A DNA stretch of 64,000 nt from Pseudomonadota bacterium (lineage in GTDB: Bacteria; Pseudomonadota; Gammaproteobacteria; Pseudomonadales; Pseudomonadaceae): assembly GCA_023431055.1 (NCBI GenBank), contig JAEYXX010000048.1, positions 29,956 through 93,955 of the forward strand. Reading direction: 5' to 3'. Within the stretch, counting starts at the first letter, position 1. Every line of letters starts with the position of its first letter. This document shows, piece after piece, positions 17,590-27,531 of the stretch. Below the pieces are notes generated by a model that was not told the origin of the DNA, made no database searches, and worked only from the letters and a program-made list of their open reading frames with translations. The translations under genes were made by a program, and so were the position numbers.

Positions 17590-18116
17590 TGCTGGCCTCC
17601 CTCACCACGCTGGTCGAGCCAGGCGGTGTACAGGGAAACGACGGCCAGCAGGGCGAAGGACGGGGCGAAGGGGGTCATCGACCACCACATCGGAATGCCC
17701 ATGATGATCGACTCTTCACCGTTGCGATAAGTGTCCAGCGTGCCGATTACCGAGCGCCAGGCCAGCAGTGCCGCGCAGGCGGCCATCAGCAGACAGCCGA
17801 GCGTGTCGAGATAACGCCGGGTGGTAGCCGAGGCGCGCAAGGTGAAGGCATCGACGATGACATTGTTACGACGCAGCTGACACAGCGGCAGGAAGCTCAC
17901 CACGGCTATGCCACAGCCCATCTGCACCAGTTCGACATCGCCGAGCAGTGGCGCATCGAACAGGCTGCGCATGGTGATGCTGTAGGCCGATAGCAGAGTG
18001 ATGGCGACTAGCACCAGGCCACCAGCCAGGGCCAACCAGCGTGCCAGTTTGTCGAGCAACTGGCCGAGTGGGCGCTTGCGCTGGGGCTGCCCAGGCAAGG
18101 CAGGGTTTTCGATCAT
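17586..18116 (-). CDS. TRAP transporter small permease (DctQ type)
   Basis: This 176-residue protein has four hydrophobic segments and the DctQ pattern. ATG 18116 has GGAG seven bases upstream; the longer frame to 18161 lacks such a site. It lies between the binding protein and large permease genes in the usual P-Q-M order. Confidence 0.92.
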   Translation of the reverse strand: MIENPALPGQPQRKRPLGQLLDKLARWLALAGGLVLVAITLLSAYSITMRSLFDAPLLGDVELVQMGCGIAVVSFLPLCQLRRNNVIVDAFTLRASATTRRYLDTLGCLLMAACAALLAWRSVIGTLDTYRNGEESIIMGIPMWWSMTPFAPSFALLAVVSLYTAWLDQRGEGGQQ

Positions 18117-18174
18117 GAGACGACTCCGCAAGGCCGGCATATGAGATGCCGGCCAGCACAACGAGGGTTGGCGA

Positions 18175-19227
18175 TCAGTTCGGCAGCTTGGCGTTGTAGC
18201 TCTCGATCAGGTCACGCACTTCTTGCAACAGCGCAGCACCGTTGTCGTTGCCTTTGCTCTCGACTTCCTTGATCCAGTCGTTGTCCAGCTTGCGGCCGAT
18301 GGCCATCCACTTGGCCTGCTCTTCTGCAGGCAGCACGTAGATCTCGTTGCCACGCGCCTCGGCCAGCTTGTGCCCGGTCTCGATCACGTTGGTATCCCAG
18401 ATATGGCCGGCCTGGCGTGAGAGTTCACGGCCGCTGTTGGCGTCGATGATCTTGCGCAGGTCATCGGGCAGGCTGGCGTACTTGGCCGGGTTCATCGCCA
18501 GCACCAGGGCGGTGTGCATCAATGCCGGCTGACCCGGGGCCATTTCGGTGTGGTACTTGACCAGCTCCTGCAGCTTCAGTGCAGGGACCACATCCCAAGG
18601 CAGCACGGCACCATCGACCACACCCTTGGACAGTGCTTCTGGAACCTGCGGCACCGGCATGGCCACCGGGGTGGCACCGAGCATGGAGATCAGCTTGGTG
18701 GAGATGCGGTTGGCCGAGCGCAGTTTCAGACCACGGAAGTCGGCCAGGCTGCGCACCGGCTTTTTCGCCGTGTGCAGCAGTGCTCCATCGGTCAGGTGAG
18801 TCGCGAGCAGATGCACATCGGCGAACTCCTTCTGCCCGTGAGCTTCGAGGAAATCCCACATTGCCTGGCTGCTGGCTTCGGAAGAGCGGCTCATGAACGG
18901 CATTTCGAATGCCGATGCCAGCGGGAAGCGGCCGCTGGTGTAGCCAGGCAGGGTCCAGACGATGTCGGCGACGCCATCACGCGCCTGGTCGATCAATTGC
19001 GGCGGGGTGCCACCCAACTGCATGGAAGGGTAGAACTGAAACTGGATCCGACCATTGGATTCGGCAGTGATCTTCTCGGCCCAGGGCTTGAGAAAATCGG
19101 CTTGGGTCACCGAGTGAGCCGGCAGGAAGTGGTGAACCTTGAGGGTGACCTCGGCCTCGTCGGCGTTGGCCCAGGTCATGACGCTGGTGGCAAGCAGCGT
19201 CAGCAAAGCCTTGGAAAGCTTGTGCAT
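18175..19227 (-). CDS. TRAP transporter substrate-binding protein (DctP type)
   Basis: This 350-residue periplasmic binding protein has a signal peptide at ~1-22 and the DctP pattern, including a LRSANRIST stretch around the usual carboxylate-binding arginine. AAGGAC precedes ATG 19227. It is separated from pobA by 257 bp that hold a PcaR-like box, so the TRAP genes seem to have their own promoter. An aromatic acid such as 4-hydroxybenzoate is the likely ligand by context. Confidence 0.92.
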   Translation of the reverse strand: MHKLSKALLTLLATSVMTWANADEAEVTLKVHHFLPAHSVTQADFLKPWAEKITAESNGRIQFQFYPSMQLGGTPPQLIDQARDGVADIVWTLPGYTSGRFPLASAFEMPFMSRSSEASSQAMWDFLEAHGQKEFADVHLLATHLTDGALLHTAKKPVRSLADFRGLKLRSANRISTKLISMLGATPVAMPVPQVPEALSKGVVDGAVLPWDVVPALKLQELVKYHTEMAPGQPALMHTALVLAMNPAKYASLPDDLRKIIDANSGRELSRQAGHIWDTNVIETGHKLAEARGNEIYVLPAEEQAKWMAIGRKLDNDWIKEVESKGNDNGAALLQEVRDLIESYNAKLPN

Positions 19228-19345
19228 CGCAAATGTCCTTTCTTATTCATTGTTAGTAGGCGACTCAGGTACAGCCAGGTTCGGCTGCAATACTGCCGCC
19301 GCTAGGATTCGCTGCTCGCATGGTGCGAGTTAGCGAGGGGCTATT

Positions 19346-19387
19346 CAATTCGATTAACGACTTAGTGTGCGATAAACGAACGAATTG
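19346..19387 (-). promoter_or_regulatory. PcaR-like operator before the TRAP genes
   Basis: On the minus strand GTTCGTTTATCGCAC (19381-19367) matches 13 of 15 bases of the PcaR site. It lies in a larger inverted arrangement, with CAATTCG and CGAATTG at the ends. This suggests the transporter belongs to the PcaR or a related IclR regulon. Confidence 0.5.
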
Positions 19388-19484
19388 CGTAGGCCTGGGA
19401 CGTGCCGTCGGCGCGCCAGGCGATTATCGGTCAGTGGCTCCCGTGCGAGGGTTAAGTTGCGCCGTCCTGCGGCTGAGAAATGCG

Positions 19485-20705
<1,221 letters not shown>

Positions 20706-20758
20706 TCACAGGCTCAGGTCTGTATTTTTTGTGGATACATGCTCGGTTAGAAGGCAAT

Positions 20759-20786
20759 ATCGAAAAGGATTCTTGGACTTTTCGAT
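20759..20786. promoter_or_regulatory. Inverted repeat in the pobA-pobR gap, candidate PobR site
   Basis: ATCGAAAAG and CTTTTCGAT are perfect 9-bp arms with 10 bp between, 18-46 bp before the pobR start and ~90 bp from pobA. This is a good site for autoregulation of pobR or control of both genes. The function is inferred. Confidence 0.45.
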
Positions 20787-20804
20787 GATTTTAAGAGCCC
20801 GCTC

Positions 20805-21674
20805 ATGACTGCTTCGAAAGTCCCCCTGGTGCCGGTATTCAAGCTGTACGGTGAGACGACCGAATGGCCGACCCCCGACCTTATCCACTGCGAATCGATT
20901 CCCGAGCGCAGCCAGTTGCACGGTTGGGAGATCAAACCGCACCGCCACGCTGATCTGCTGCAGTTGCTCTATGTGCAGGCGGGTGAGGCGCAGCTGGAGG
21001 TTGAGGGGCAATTGCGCCTGGTGCTCAGTGCTTCGCTGCAGGTCGTGCCGGCGCTGTGCGTGCACGGCTTTCGTTTCTCGCGTGATGTTCAGGGCTATGT
21101 GCTGAGCCTGGCGCGGCCGCTGGTGGAACAGCTGGCCGCGCCGCTGGGCCAGCAATGTTTGCAGAGTCCCATGTGCTATGAGGTTGGCGAGCAGCGCCGT
21201 TATCTGGATGCCTTGTTCGAATCGATCAGCCAGGAATACGGCCGTCTGGAGCCGGCGCGGGAGCTGATGTTGCAATCGCTGATCAGTGTCCTGCTGGTTG
21301 CCATCGCGCGCCGGCAACTGGCGCGAAGCGAGGCGCAGGAGCCCACGGATGGACGAGGGCGTGAGCATGTGCAGGCATTCGTGCGCTTGCTCGAAGTGCA
21401 CTTTCGCGAGCATCTACCGATCGAGCATTACGCCTCGCGCCTGGGGATCAGTGCCGCTCACCTCAACGCGCTGTGCCGGCGGCTGGCCGGGCAATCCGCG
21501 TTGCAGCTGATCAATCAGCGTCTGTTGCTCGAGGCCAAGCGCTGTCTGGTGTACACCACCATGACGGTGAGCCAGGTGTCAGACAGTCTGGGTTTTTCCG
21601 AGCCGGGCTATTTTTCCCGTTTCTTCAAGCGTGGCAGCGGGCTTTCGCCCAAGGCGTTTCGTTTGCGTCGCTGA
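20805..21674 (+). CDS. pobR: AraC-family regulator of pobA
   Basis: The 289-residue product has an N-terminal cupin-like effector domain (HRHADLLQLLYVQAG) and two C-terminal helix-turn-helix motifs at about 190-285. AraC-type PobR activates pobA with 4-hydroxybenzoate in Pseudomonas. Divergent position to pobA supports the name. Confidence 0.88.
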   Translation: MTASKVPLVPVFKLYGETTEWPTPDLIHCESIPERSQLHGWEIKPHRHADLLQLLYVQAGEAQLEVEGQLRLVLSASLQVVPALCVHGFRFSRDVQGYVLSLARPLVEQLAAPLGQQCLQSPMCYEVGEQRRYLDALFESISQEYGRLEPARELMLQSLISVLLVAIARRQLARSEAQEPTDGRGREHVQAFVRLLEVHFREHLPIEHYASRLGISAAHLNALCRRLAGQSALQLINQRLLLEAKRCLVYTTMTVSQVSDSLGFSEPGYFSRFFKRGSGLSPKAFRLRR

Positions 21675-21745
21675 GAGGTGCGGGCGCGGGGAGGTGAATG
21701 CGCATGGCGCGCCCTACCTCGTGCAGGGCGCCCCATGCGTGGGGA

Positions 21746-22747
21746 TCAGGGCTTGGCGATGCCGACCGAGTCCGGGGAAATTTCGATGGCCTTGGCCTTG
21801 TACATCGACCAGGTGGTGACCGACTGCCAGCGCTTGAGGAACTCCTCTGCCTCGGCGCCGTTGAGGTTCAGGCTCTGCGCGCCGAAGTTCTTCAAAAAGC
21901 CCTGGAACTCTGGGTTGGCTACAGCCTTGGCATAGGCATCGACCAGCTTCTGCTTGACGTCATCCGGGGTGTCCTTGCGTACGAAGGCGCCCCAGAACGG
22001 ACCCCACGGCAGGTACTCGGCGATGGCCGGCAGCGACTTGGTGATTGGCTCCACGCCCGGCAGCTCCGGGGTTTCCTCGGTGGCGAACACGGCCAGGGCC
22101 TTGAGCTTGCCGCTGCGTACCAGCTCGCGCGCGGCGGCCAGGCTCAGCGGCATGAAGTCGATGTGATTGCCCATCAGTGCGGTGATGCCGGGGCCGTCGC
22201 CGCCGAAGGTCACTTCACGGACTTTCAGCTCGTCCACCGCGTTGATCATCGCGCTGACGGTGCTCGGCAAGCCGCCTGCACCGGTGGAGCCCATGCGCAG
22301 GGTGTCCGGTTTGGCCTTGGCGGCAGCCATCAGCTCGGCCATGTTGTTGAACGGCGCGTCGGCGTTGGCGGCGATGACCACCACGTTCTGACCGATGATG
22401 CTGACCGGGTAGAAGTCGGCATAGTCGAAGTCGGCCAGTTTCAGCACCTTGTACAGCTGCGGGTTCTCGGCGCCGAGCAGGACGGTGTAGCCGTCGGGGC
22501 GCTGGGTCTTGACGAAGGTGCTGCCGATCACGGCGGTGCCGCCCGGACGGTTGTTGAGGATGAACTTGCCACCCAGTTCCTTCTCCACGTAAGGGGTCAG
22601 GCTGCGCATGACGTTGTCGGTGGCGCCGCCTGCGCCCCAGGGAATGACCGCCTGGATGCTGCGCTCGGGGTATTCGGCGTGGGCTGGCAGAGCCATGGTG
22701 AGGGCGCTGAGTCCGAGAGCGGCGCCAGTCAGTAGCGATTTGAACAT
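21746..22747 (-). CDS. Tripartite tricarboxylate transporter binding protein (TctC/Bug type)
   Basis: This 333-residue periplasmic protein has a signal peptide ending AHA at 24 and the Bug/TctC pattern (RSIQAVIPWGAGGATD). ATG 22747 has GGAG eight bases upstream. It is the last gene of a tctB-tctA-tctC order on the minus strand. The ligand is unknown; context suggests a cyclic or aromatic carboxylate. Confidence 0.92.
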   Translation of the reverse strand: MFKSLLTGAALGLSALTMALPAHAEYPERSIQAVIPWGAGGATDNVMRSLTPYVEKELGGKFILNNRPGGTAVIGSTFVKTQRPDGYTVLLGAENPQLYKVLKLADFDYADFYPVSIIGQNVVVIAANADAPFNNMAELMAAAKAKPDTLRMGSTGAGGLPSTVSAMINAVDELKVREVTFGGDGPGITALMGNHIDFMPLSLAAARELVRSGKLKALAVFATEETPELPGVEPITKSLPAIAEYLPWGPFWGAFVRKDTPDDVKQKLVDAYAKAVANPEFQGFLKNFGAQSLNLNGAEAEEFLKRWQSVTTWSMYKAKAIEISPDSVGIAKP

Positions 22748-22814
22748 GTGGAGACTCTCCATCGGTTGTTGTTGTGAGCCCCTGTCGGCCGGGGCACGCC
22801 TTGGAACCTGGGTA

Positions 22815-24329
22815 TCAGCCGCGCGCCTCAGCGGGGCTGAGCTTGCTCTTGAGTTTCTTCAGCAGCGGGGTGTTGCCCAGCAGGATCAGCACTACCGCGC
22901 TGGTCAGGATCAGCGACAGCGGGCTGGTGACCAGACCTTGCAGCAGCTCCAGCGGGTTGTCGCCGGCCGAGGACATGGCCTGGCGATACGAGGTGTCCAT
23001 CAGCGGGCCGAGGATGGCGCCGAGGATGATCGGGCCCATCTGGAAGCCGAAGATCTTCAGCAGATAGCCGAGCACGCCGAAGCCGAGCATCCAGTACACC
23101 TCGGTCATGCTGCTGTTGATCGAGTAGGTGCCGACCACGCAGAGCACGAGGATCAGTGGAATCAGCACGGCCTTGGGCATCTCGACGAACTTGGCGAACA
23201 GCTTGATGCCCATCAGGCCGAAGATCAGCAGGAAGATGTTGGCCAGCAGCAGGTTGCCAACGGTGAAGTAGAAGATGTGCGGGTTCTCCACCATCAGCAT
23301 CGGGCCGGGGTTGAGGCCGTGGATCACCAGTGCACCGATGATCACCGCCGTGACCGCGTCGCCCGGCATGCCCAAGGTCAGCATGGGCACGTAGGCGCCG
23401 CCGACGGCCGCGCTGTTGGCGGTTTCCGGGGCCACCAGGCCTTCATAGGCACCCTTGCCGAAAGGTTTGGTCGGCTTCTTCACGGTGCGCTTGGCATGGT
23501 CATAGGCCATCAGCGCGGCGATGTCGCCACCGACGCCCGGCAGTACACCCACGACCACGCCGATGATCGAGGTGCGGATCGACAGCGGCAGGAACTTCAG
23601 CACCATGGCAAAGGACGGAATGATTTTGTCGACGACCTGGCGCTTCACCGGCGCATCCAGGTTGTGCAACTGGTAGAAGACTTCGGCGACGCCGAACAGG
23701 CCAATCATCAGCACGACGTAGTGGATGCCGCCCATCAGTTCGACCTGGCCGAGGGTGAAGCGCCCTTCGGCGGTGACCGGGTCCATGCCCACCAGACCGA
23801 TGATTGCACCCAGTGCTGCGGCGAAGATGCCTTTGGCCAGCGAGCCTTCGGCCAGGCTGCCGACCAGCAGCAGGCCAATGGCGGCGACCAGGAAGTAGTC
23901 GCGCGGGGCGAATTTCAGGGCCAGATCACCGATCACCGGCGCGGCGCTGGCCAGGACGATGGTACCCACCAGGCCGCCCACCACCGACATCACGGTGCTC
24001 AGGCCGATGGCGCGACCGGCTTCGCCCTGCTGGGCCAGCGGGTAACCATCGAACGAGGTGGCGACAGAAGAAGGACCGCCGGGAATGTTCAACAGAATGG
24101 CGCTGCGCGAGCCGCCATACACGCCACCGATGAAGATGCCGACGATCAGCGCCAGGGCGTCATTGACGTCCCAGGAGAAGGTGAAGGACACCAGGATGGA
24201 CACTGCCATGGTCACCGACAGCCCTGGAATGGCGCCGATGTAGATGCCGGCAAAGGTACCCAGTGCCGTCAGCATCAGCAGCTGCGGATCGGTCCAGGCC
24301 ATCAGCAGGTAGGAAAAGGTATCGCTCAT
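22815..24329 (-). CDS. Tripartite tricarboxylate transporter large permease (TctA type)
   Basis: This 504-residue membrane protein with about ten to twelve segments shows TctA marks such as GAIPGLSVTMAV near the N-terminus and ...TLGMPGDAVTAV later. It uses an ion gradient to import the solute delivered by the TctC-type protein. Confidence 0.95.
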   Translation of the reverse strand: MSDTFSYLLMAWTDPQLLMLTALGTFAGIYIGAIPGLSVTMAVSILVSFTFSWDVNDALALIVGIFIGGVYGGSRSAILLNIPGGPSSVATSFDGYPLAQQGEAGRAIGLSTVMSVVGGLVGTIVLASAAPVIGDLALKFAPRDYFLVAAIGLLLVGSLAEGSLAKGIFAAALGAIIGLVGMDPVTAEGRFTLGQVELMGGIHYVVLMIGLFGVAEVFYQLHNLDAPVKRQVVDKIIPSFAMVLKFLPLSIRTSIIGVVVGVLPGVGGDIAALMAYDHAKRTVKKPTKPFGKGAYEGLVAPETANSAAVGGAYVPMLTLGMPGDAVTAVIIGALVIHGLNPGPMLMVENPHIFYFTVGNLLLANIFLLIFGLMGIKLFAKFVEMPKAVLIPLILVLCVVGTYSINSSMTEVYWMLGFGVLGYLLKIFGFQMGPIILGAILGPLMDTSYRQAMSSAGDNPLELLQGLVTSPLSLILTSAVVLILLGNTPLLKKLKSKLSPAEARG

Positions 24330-24342
24330 CTCGGGTGCCTCG

Positions 24343-24813
24343 TTATGGCAAGTAAACGCTGAAAGCCAGGCTGAACAGCAGGTAGATCACGATCAGCAGG
24401 GCCACGGCCACGCAAACCGCGTTCAGCACACGGCCGCCGCGCAGGTAGACGATTGCCAGTACCAGGAAGAGGAAGGTACTGATGTAGAAGCTGGCCCACT
24501 GGATGGCGGCTAGATAGATCACGGCCAACAGGCCGAAGATCATCGTGCGCTTGGGAAAGTGCTGAAGGCGGAACTGCTGTGCAGCATCGAGCCAGCCACT
24601 GCAGTCGGGCCGGGCCTTGCCGATCACTTCGAAGGCAATCTTCACCGCCGACAGGATCATCACCAGCGCCACGCCGATAGGAAAGGCGCCCGGAGAATTG
24701 GCCGAGGAGAAGCCGGAAATCTGGTAGGCCAGGTAGAAGATCACCAGGCTGAATACCAGTAGCAGGGCGCAGAACGTGCGCTCGCCGACCAGCATCTTGT
24801 CTGTCTTGTTCAT
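24343..24813 (-). CDS. Tripartite tricarboxylate transporter small permease (TctB type)
   Basis: This 156-residue protein with four hydrophobic segments fits the small TctB subunit in length and layout. ATG 24813 has GGAG eight bases upstream; a frame to 24885 is not supported. It is the first recognised gene of the transporter unit. Confidence 0.9.
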   Translation of the reverse strand: MNKTDKMLVGERTFCALLLVFSLVIFYLAYQISGFSSANSPGAFPIGVALVMILSAVKIAFEVIGKARPDCSGWLDAAQQFRLQHFPKRTMIFGLLAVIYLAAIQWASFYISTFLFLVLAIVYLRGGRVLNAVCVAVALLIVIYLLFSLAFSVYLP

Positions 24814-24853
24814 GCTATCGCTCCGACAGAATGGGGGAGGGTAAGGGGCTGAG

Positions 24854-25069
24854 TCAGGCTTTGCGCGCAGGCAGCAGTCTGGCAAGCAGCGAGCTGATCA
24901 GGCGCGGCCGAAAGCTCCTGTGCATGTCATGACAGGCAGGGGCGAGGACGGGCATGGCTAGCGTCGATAGGGATGACCAGTCGTCGAGCAACGAGCTGGT
25001 AGCTGGGCTAGACGTGGCCCGGGCGGTGGCATGGGAGGCCGGGGCACGCAAGTGCATAGGCTGTGACAT
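24854..25069 (-). CDS. Possible small protein upstream of the transporter genes
   Basis: This is a 71-residue Ser/Ala/Arg-rich frame with ATG 25069 preceded by AAGG at fair distance. It lies between the operator region and tctB on the same strand. I recognise no domain and it may not be translated. If it is not a gene, the whole stretch 24814-25367 is the leader and divergent promoter region. Confidence 0.3.
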   Translation of the reverse strand: MSQPMHLRAPASHATARATSSPATSSLLDDWSSLSTLAMPVLAPACHDMHRSFRPRLISSLLARLLPARKA

Positions 25070-25209
25070 GACAATTGACCTTCTTATATTTATTGGCTGC
25101 TGAAACATTCGAAGCGTGATGCACCAGGCAGAAGATCACTTCGTTTTCAGGTGTGGTCGGAATAGTGGGCCGACCACACTGGCCATTTCAATTCGCTAAA
25201 TGGGGTTTT

Positions 25210-25242
25210 GTTCGATAACCGAACGAGAACGAACTGGTTAGT
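25210..25242. promoter_or_regulatory. Composite operator between transporter genes and iclR-type gene
   Basis: GTTCGATAACCGAAC (25210-25224) is a near-perfect palindrome, followed after 2 bp by GAACGAACTGGTTAGT (25227-25242). The reverse complement of the second part, ACTAACCAGTTCGTTC, is found base for base before quiC at 29366. The pair probably marks binding of the IclR and TetR regulators encoded nearby. Confidence 0.6.
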
Positions 25243-25367
25243 ACATTACGACTTGCCCCGGCAGTATCGCGCGTCCGTGGCTCAGCATCCAGAGGCAGAC
25301 ACCCGTCTGGCTCGCATCGGCGGGCGCTTGTCTCTTAGAATCGGCGCAAATTTCCCAGGACTCTCTC

Positions 25368-26144
25368 ATGGCCGGCAGTCAGATCGAACGTGCGTTCAGC
25401 CTTCTCGAAAGCCTCACTCGGGACGCCCGTGGCGTGCAGATGCAGGCATTGGCCGATGAGCTGGATATTCCCAAAAGCGCCACGCATCGCATGCTCGCCG
25501 AGCTGATTCGCCTGGGTTACGTACGCCAGGATGCACTTACCAGCCGTTATCGGCTTTCCACCAAGCTGGTGGCACTGGGTTTTCGCTACCTGGCCAACAG
25601 CGGTGCCGACGTGGTGCAGCCGATCCTCGATAGCCTGGCCGAGAGCAGCGGCGAGCTGGTGCGCCTGGGCGTGATCGAAGGTGAGCGCCAGACCTGGATC
25701 GCCAAGAGCCAGGGCGCTCGTTCCGGCCTGCGCTACGATCCCGACATGGGGCGTGACGCACCGCTGTTTTACACCGCCTCCGGGCATGCCTGGCTGGCCA
25801 GCATGAGCGATGCCGAGGCCTTGGCGCTGGTGGCGCGACAAGGTGTGGCCGACCCCACAGAGTTCGGTCCCAATGCGCCGCGCAGCGAGCAGGAGCTGCT
25901 GCAGCGCCTGGCCCAGGCGCGCCAGCAGGGCTATGCCTGGGTCATGGAAAGTTCATCGCTTGGCACTGCGGCATTGGCCGCCGTGGTGCGCCACCCTGTC
26001 GAAGAGCGGGTGATCGGTGTGCTGAGCATTGCCGGCCCCAGCGCACGTCTGCCTCTGACGCGTATCGAGCAACTGGCGCCTGAGTTGCTGGCCGCCGTCG
26101 CCGAACTGTCCGCCGCCAGCCCTGCCTCCGAGTTGTTCGCCTGA
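25368..26144 (+). CDS. IclR-family transcriptional regulator
   Basis: This 258-residue protein has an N-terminal winged helix-turn-helix (about 5-65) and an IclR effector domain. CCAGGA precedes the ATG. It is divergent from the tct-type transporter and upstream of the Gfo/Idh gene. It likely controls one or both, responding to an intermediate of the same pathway. Confidence 0.88.
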   Translation: MAGSQIERAFSLLESLTRDARGVQMQALADELDIPKSATHRMLAELIRLGYVRQDALTSRYRLSTKLVALGFRYLANSGADVVQPILDSLAESSGELVRLGVIEGERQTWIAKSQGARSGLRYDPDMGRDAPLFYTASGHAWLASMSDAEALALVARQGVADPTEFGPNAPRSEQELLQRLAQARQQGYAWVMESSSLGTAALAAVVRHPVEERVIGVLSIAGPSARLPLTRIEQLAPELLAAVAELSAASPASELFA

Positions 26145-26172
26145 TCGGCTGACCACTGCACCGCCCCCCTGT

Positions 26173-26281
26173 CGTAGGAGCGGCTTCAGCCGCGATTCGG
26201 CCGAGCCGGGTAGCAATCAGCACAAAAACGTGGGAGGGGCTTTAGCCGCGAGCCTTTGTCGCGGCTAAAGCCCCTCCCACG
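26173..26281. repeat. Two Pseudomonas palindromes in the iclR-Gfo/Idh gap
   Basis: GTAGGAGCGGCTTCAGCCGC starts a short unit at 26173. A long hairpin follows with 22-bp perfect arms (26230-26251 and 26259-26280, GTGGGAGGGGCTTTAGCCGC type). The 324 bp gap holds only these and the palindrome at 26389. Confidence 0.8.
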
Positions 26282-26388
26282 CATTATTAATCACGTTTTG
26301 ACGTTGCGGAGGGGGCTTCGCTCAATGAGCCTGCCACGCTAGTTCCTAGGCTGTCGCACGCCTCGAATTTTCGTCTTGCAGATTTTTT

Positions 26389-26401
26389 GGAACTAAGTTC
26401 T
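26389..26401. promoter_or_regulatory. Operator-like palindrome before the Gfo/Idh gene
   Basis: GGAACTAAGTTCT is close to the GGAACTTGGTTCC palindrome upstream of the flavoprotein gene at 12621. It sits 68 bp before the start codon. Confidence 0.5.
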
Positions 26402-26468
26402 AAATATTAAAAAGGCGCCCGCTGCATCCGGCGCACCCACGCGAGCACGACAACAAGAGGATCAACGC

Positions 26469-27518
26469 GTGACTTCCCCCTTGCGTATTGCCTTGATCGG
26501 CGCCGGTGTCATGGGCCGTCAGCATCACCAGCACCTGCAGACACTCGCCGAAGCGCAGCTGTGCGCCATCGCCGACCCCGGCCCGCAGGCCGAGGCGTTC
26601 GCCGCCGAGTGCGGCGTGGCGTATTTCGCCGACTACCGGCAGATGCTGGACGAGGCTCGTCCCGAAGCGGTGATCGTCGCCAACCCCAACGCCCTGCATG
26701 TCAGCACCGCGCTCGACTGCATTGCCGCCGGCGTGCCGGTGCTGCTGGAAAAACCGGTGGGCGTGCATCTTGATGAAGTGCGCGAGCTGGTGTCGGCCAG
26801 CGAGCGCACTGGCGTACCGGTGCTGGTCGGTCATCATCGCCGGCACAACCCGCTGATCGCCCGAGCACGTGAGCTGATCGAGCAAGGCACGCTGGGACGG
26901 CTGACTACGGTGACTGCGCTATGGCAGGTGCAAAAGCCCGACAGTTACTACGACATTCCATGGCGCCGCGAGGCCGGTGCCGGGATGTTGCTGACCAATC
27001 TGATTCATGACCTCGATCTGCTGCGCCACCTGTGCGGCGAGGTGCGCCAGGTGCAGGCCATCACCAGCAACGGCGTGCGTGGCTTCGCCAATGAGGACAG
27101 CGCTGCGGTGCTACTGCAGTTCGAAGGCGGTGCGCTGGGCAGCCTTACCGGCTCTGACGCCGCCGCGGCGCCCTGGAGCTGGGAGCTGACATCGGGCGAG
27201 AACCCGGTCTACCCGCGCCAGGCCGACCAACCCTGCTACCTGCTCGCTGGCACGCATGGTGCCCTGAGCATTCCGCAGCTCAAATGCTGGCACTACTCCG
27301 AGGCCGGCGCCGGTTGGCATCAGCCGCTGCAGCAGGTGCATGAGCGCTTCGAAGCCGACGAAGCCTTGCGCCGTCAGCTCCTGCATTTCATCGAGGTCGC
27401 CCGTGGCCAGGCGCAGCCGCTGGTCAGCGCCGCCGATGCCGGTCGTACCCTGGCGCTGGTCGAGGCCATTCGCCAGGCGGCGGAGAGCGGACAGGCCAGC
27501 ACCCCCGAAACCATCTGA
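26469..27518 (+). CDS. Gfo/Idh/MocA-family NAD(P)-dependent oxidoreductase
   Basis: This 349-residue dehydrogenase has a Rossmann nucleotide site GAGVMG (11-16), the family EKP motif (94-96) and the HDLDLLRHL stretch with likely catalytic His180. The start is GTG 26469 with AAGAGG upstream. The family oxidises hydroxyl groups on sugars and cyclitols. Beside a TIM-barrel dehydratase-like gene and quiC, a quinate- or shikimate-like cyclitol acid is a reasonable substrate, but this is not shown. Confidence 0.88.
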   Translation: MTSPLRIALIGAGVMGRQHHQHLQTLAEAQLCAIADPGPQAEAFAAECGVAYFADYRQMLDEARPEAVIVANPNALHVSTALDCIAAGVPVLLEKPVGVHLDEVRELVSASERTGVPVLVGHHRRHNPLIARARELIEQGTLGRLTTVTALWQVQKPDSYYDIPWRREAGAGMLLTNLIHDLDLLRHLCGEVRQVQAITSNGVRGFANEDSAAVLLQFEGGALGSLTGSDAAAAPWSWELTSGENPVYPRQADQPCYLLAGTHGALSIPQLKCWHYSEAGAGWHQPLQQVHERFEADEALRRQLLHFIEVARGQAQPLVSAADAGRTLALVEAIRQAAESGQASTPETI

Positions 27519-27531
27519 TCAGAGAGTCATC

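Noticed and set aside
22608..24362. 584-codon plus-strand open frame, rich in His, Gln and Asp
   Set aside because: It is the mirror of the TctA-type permease gene; composition is unnatural and no domain is visible.
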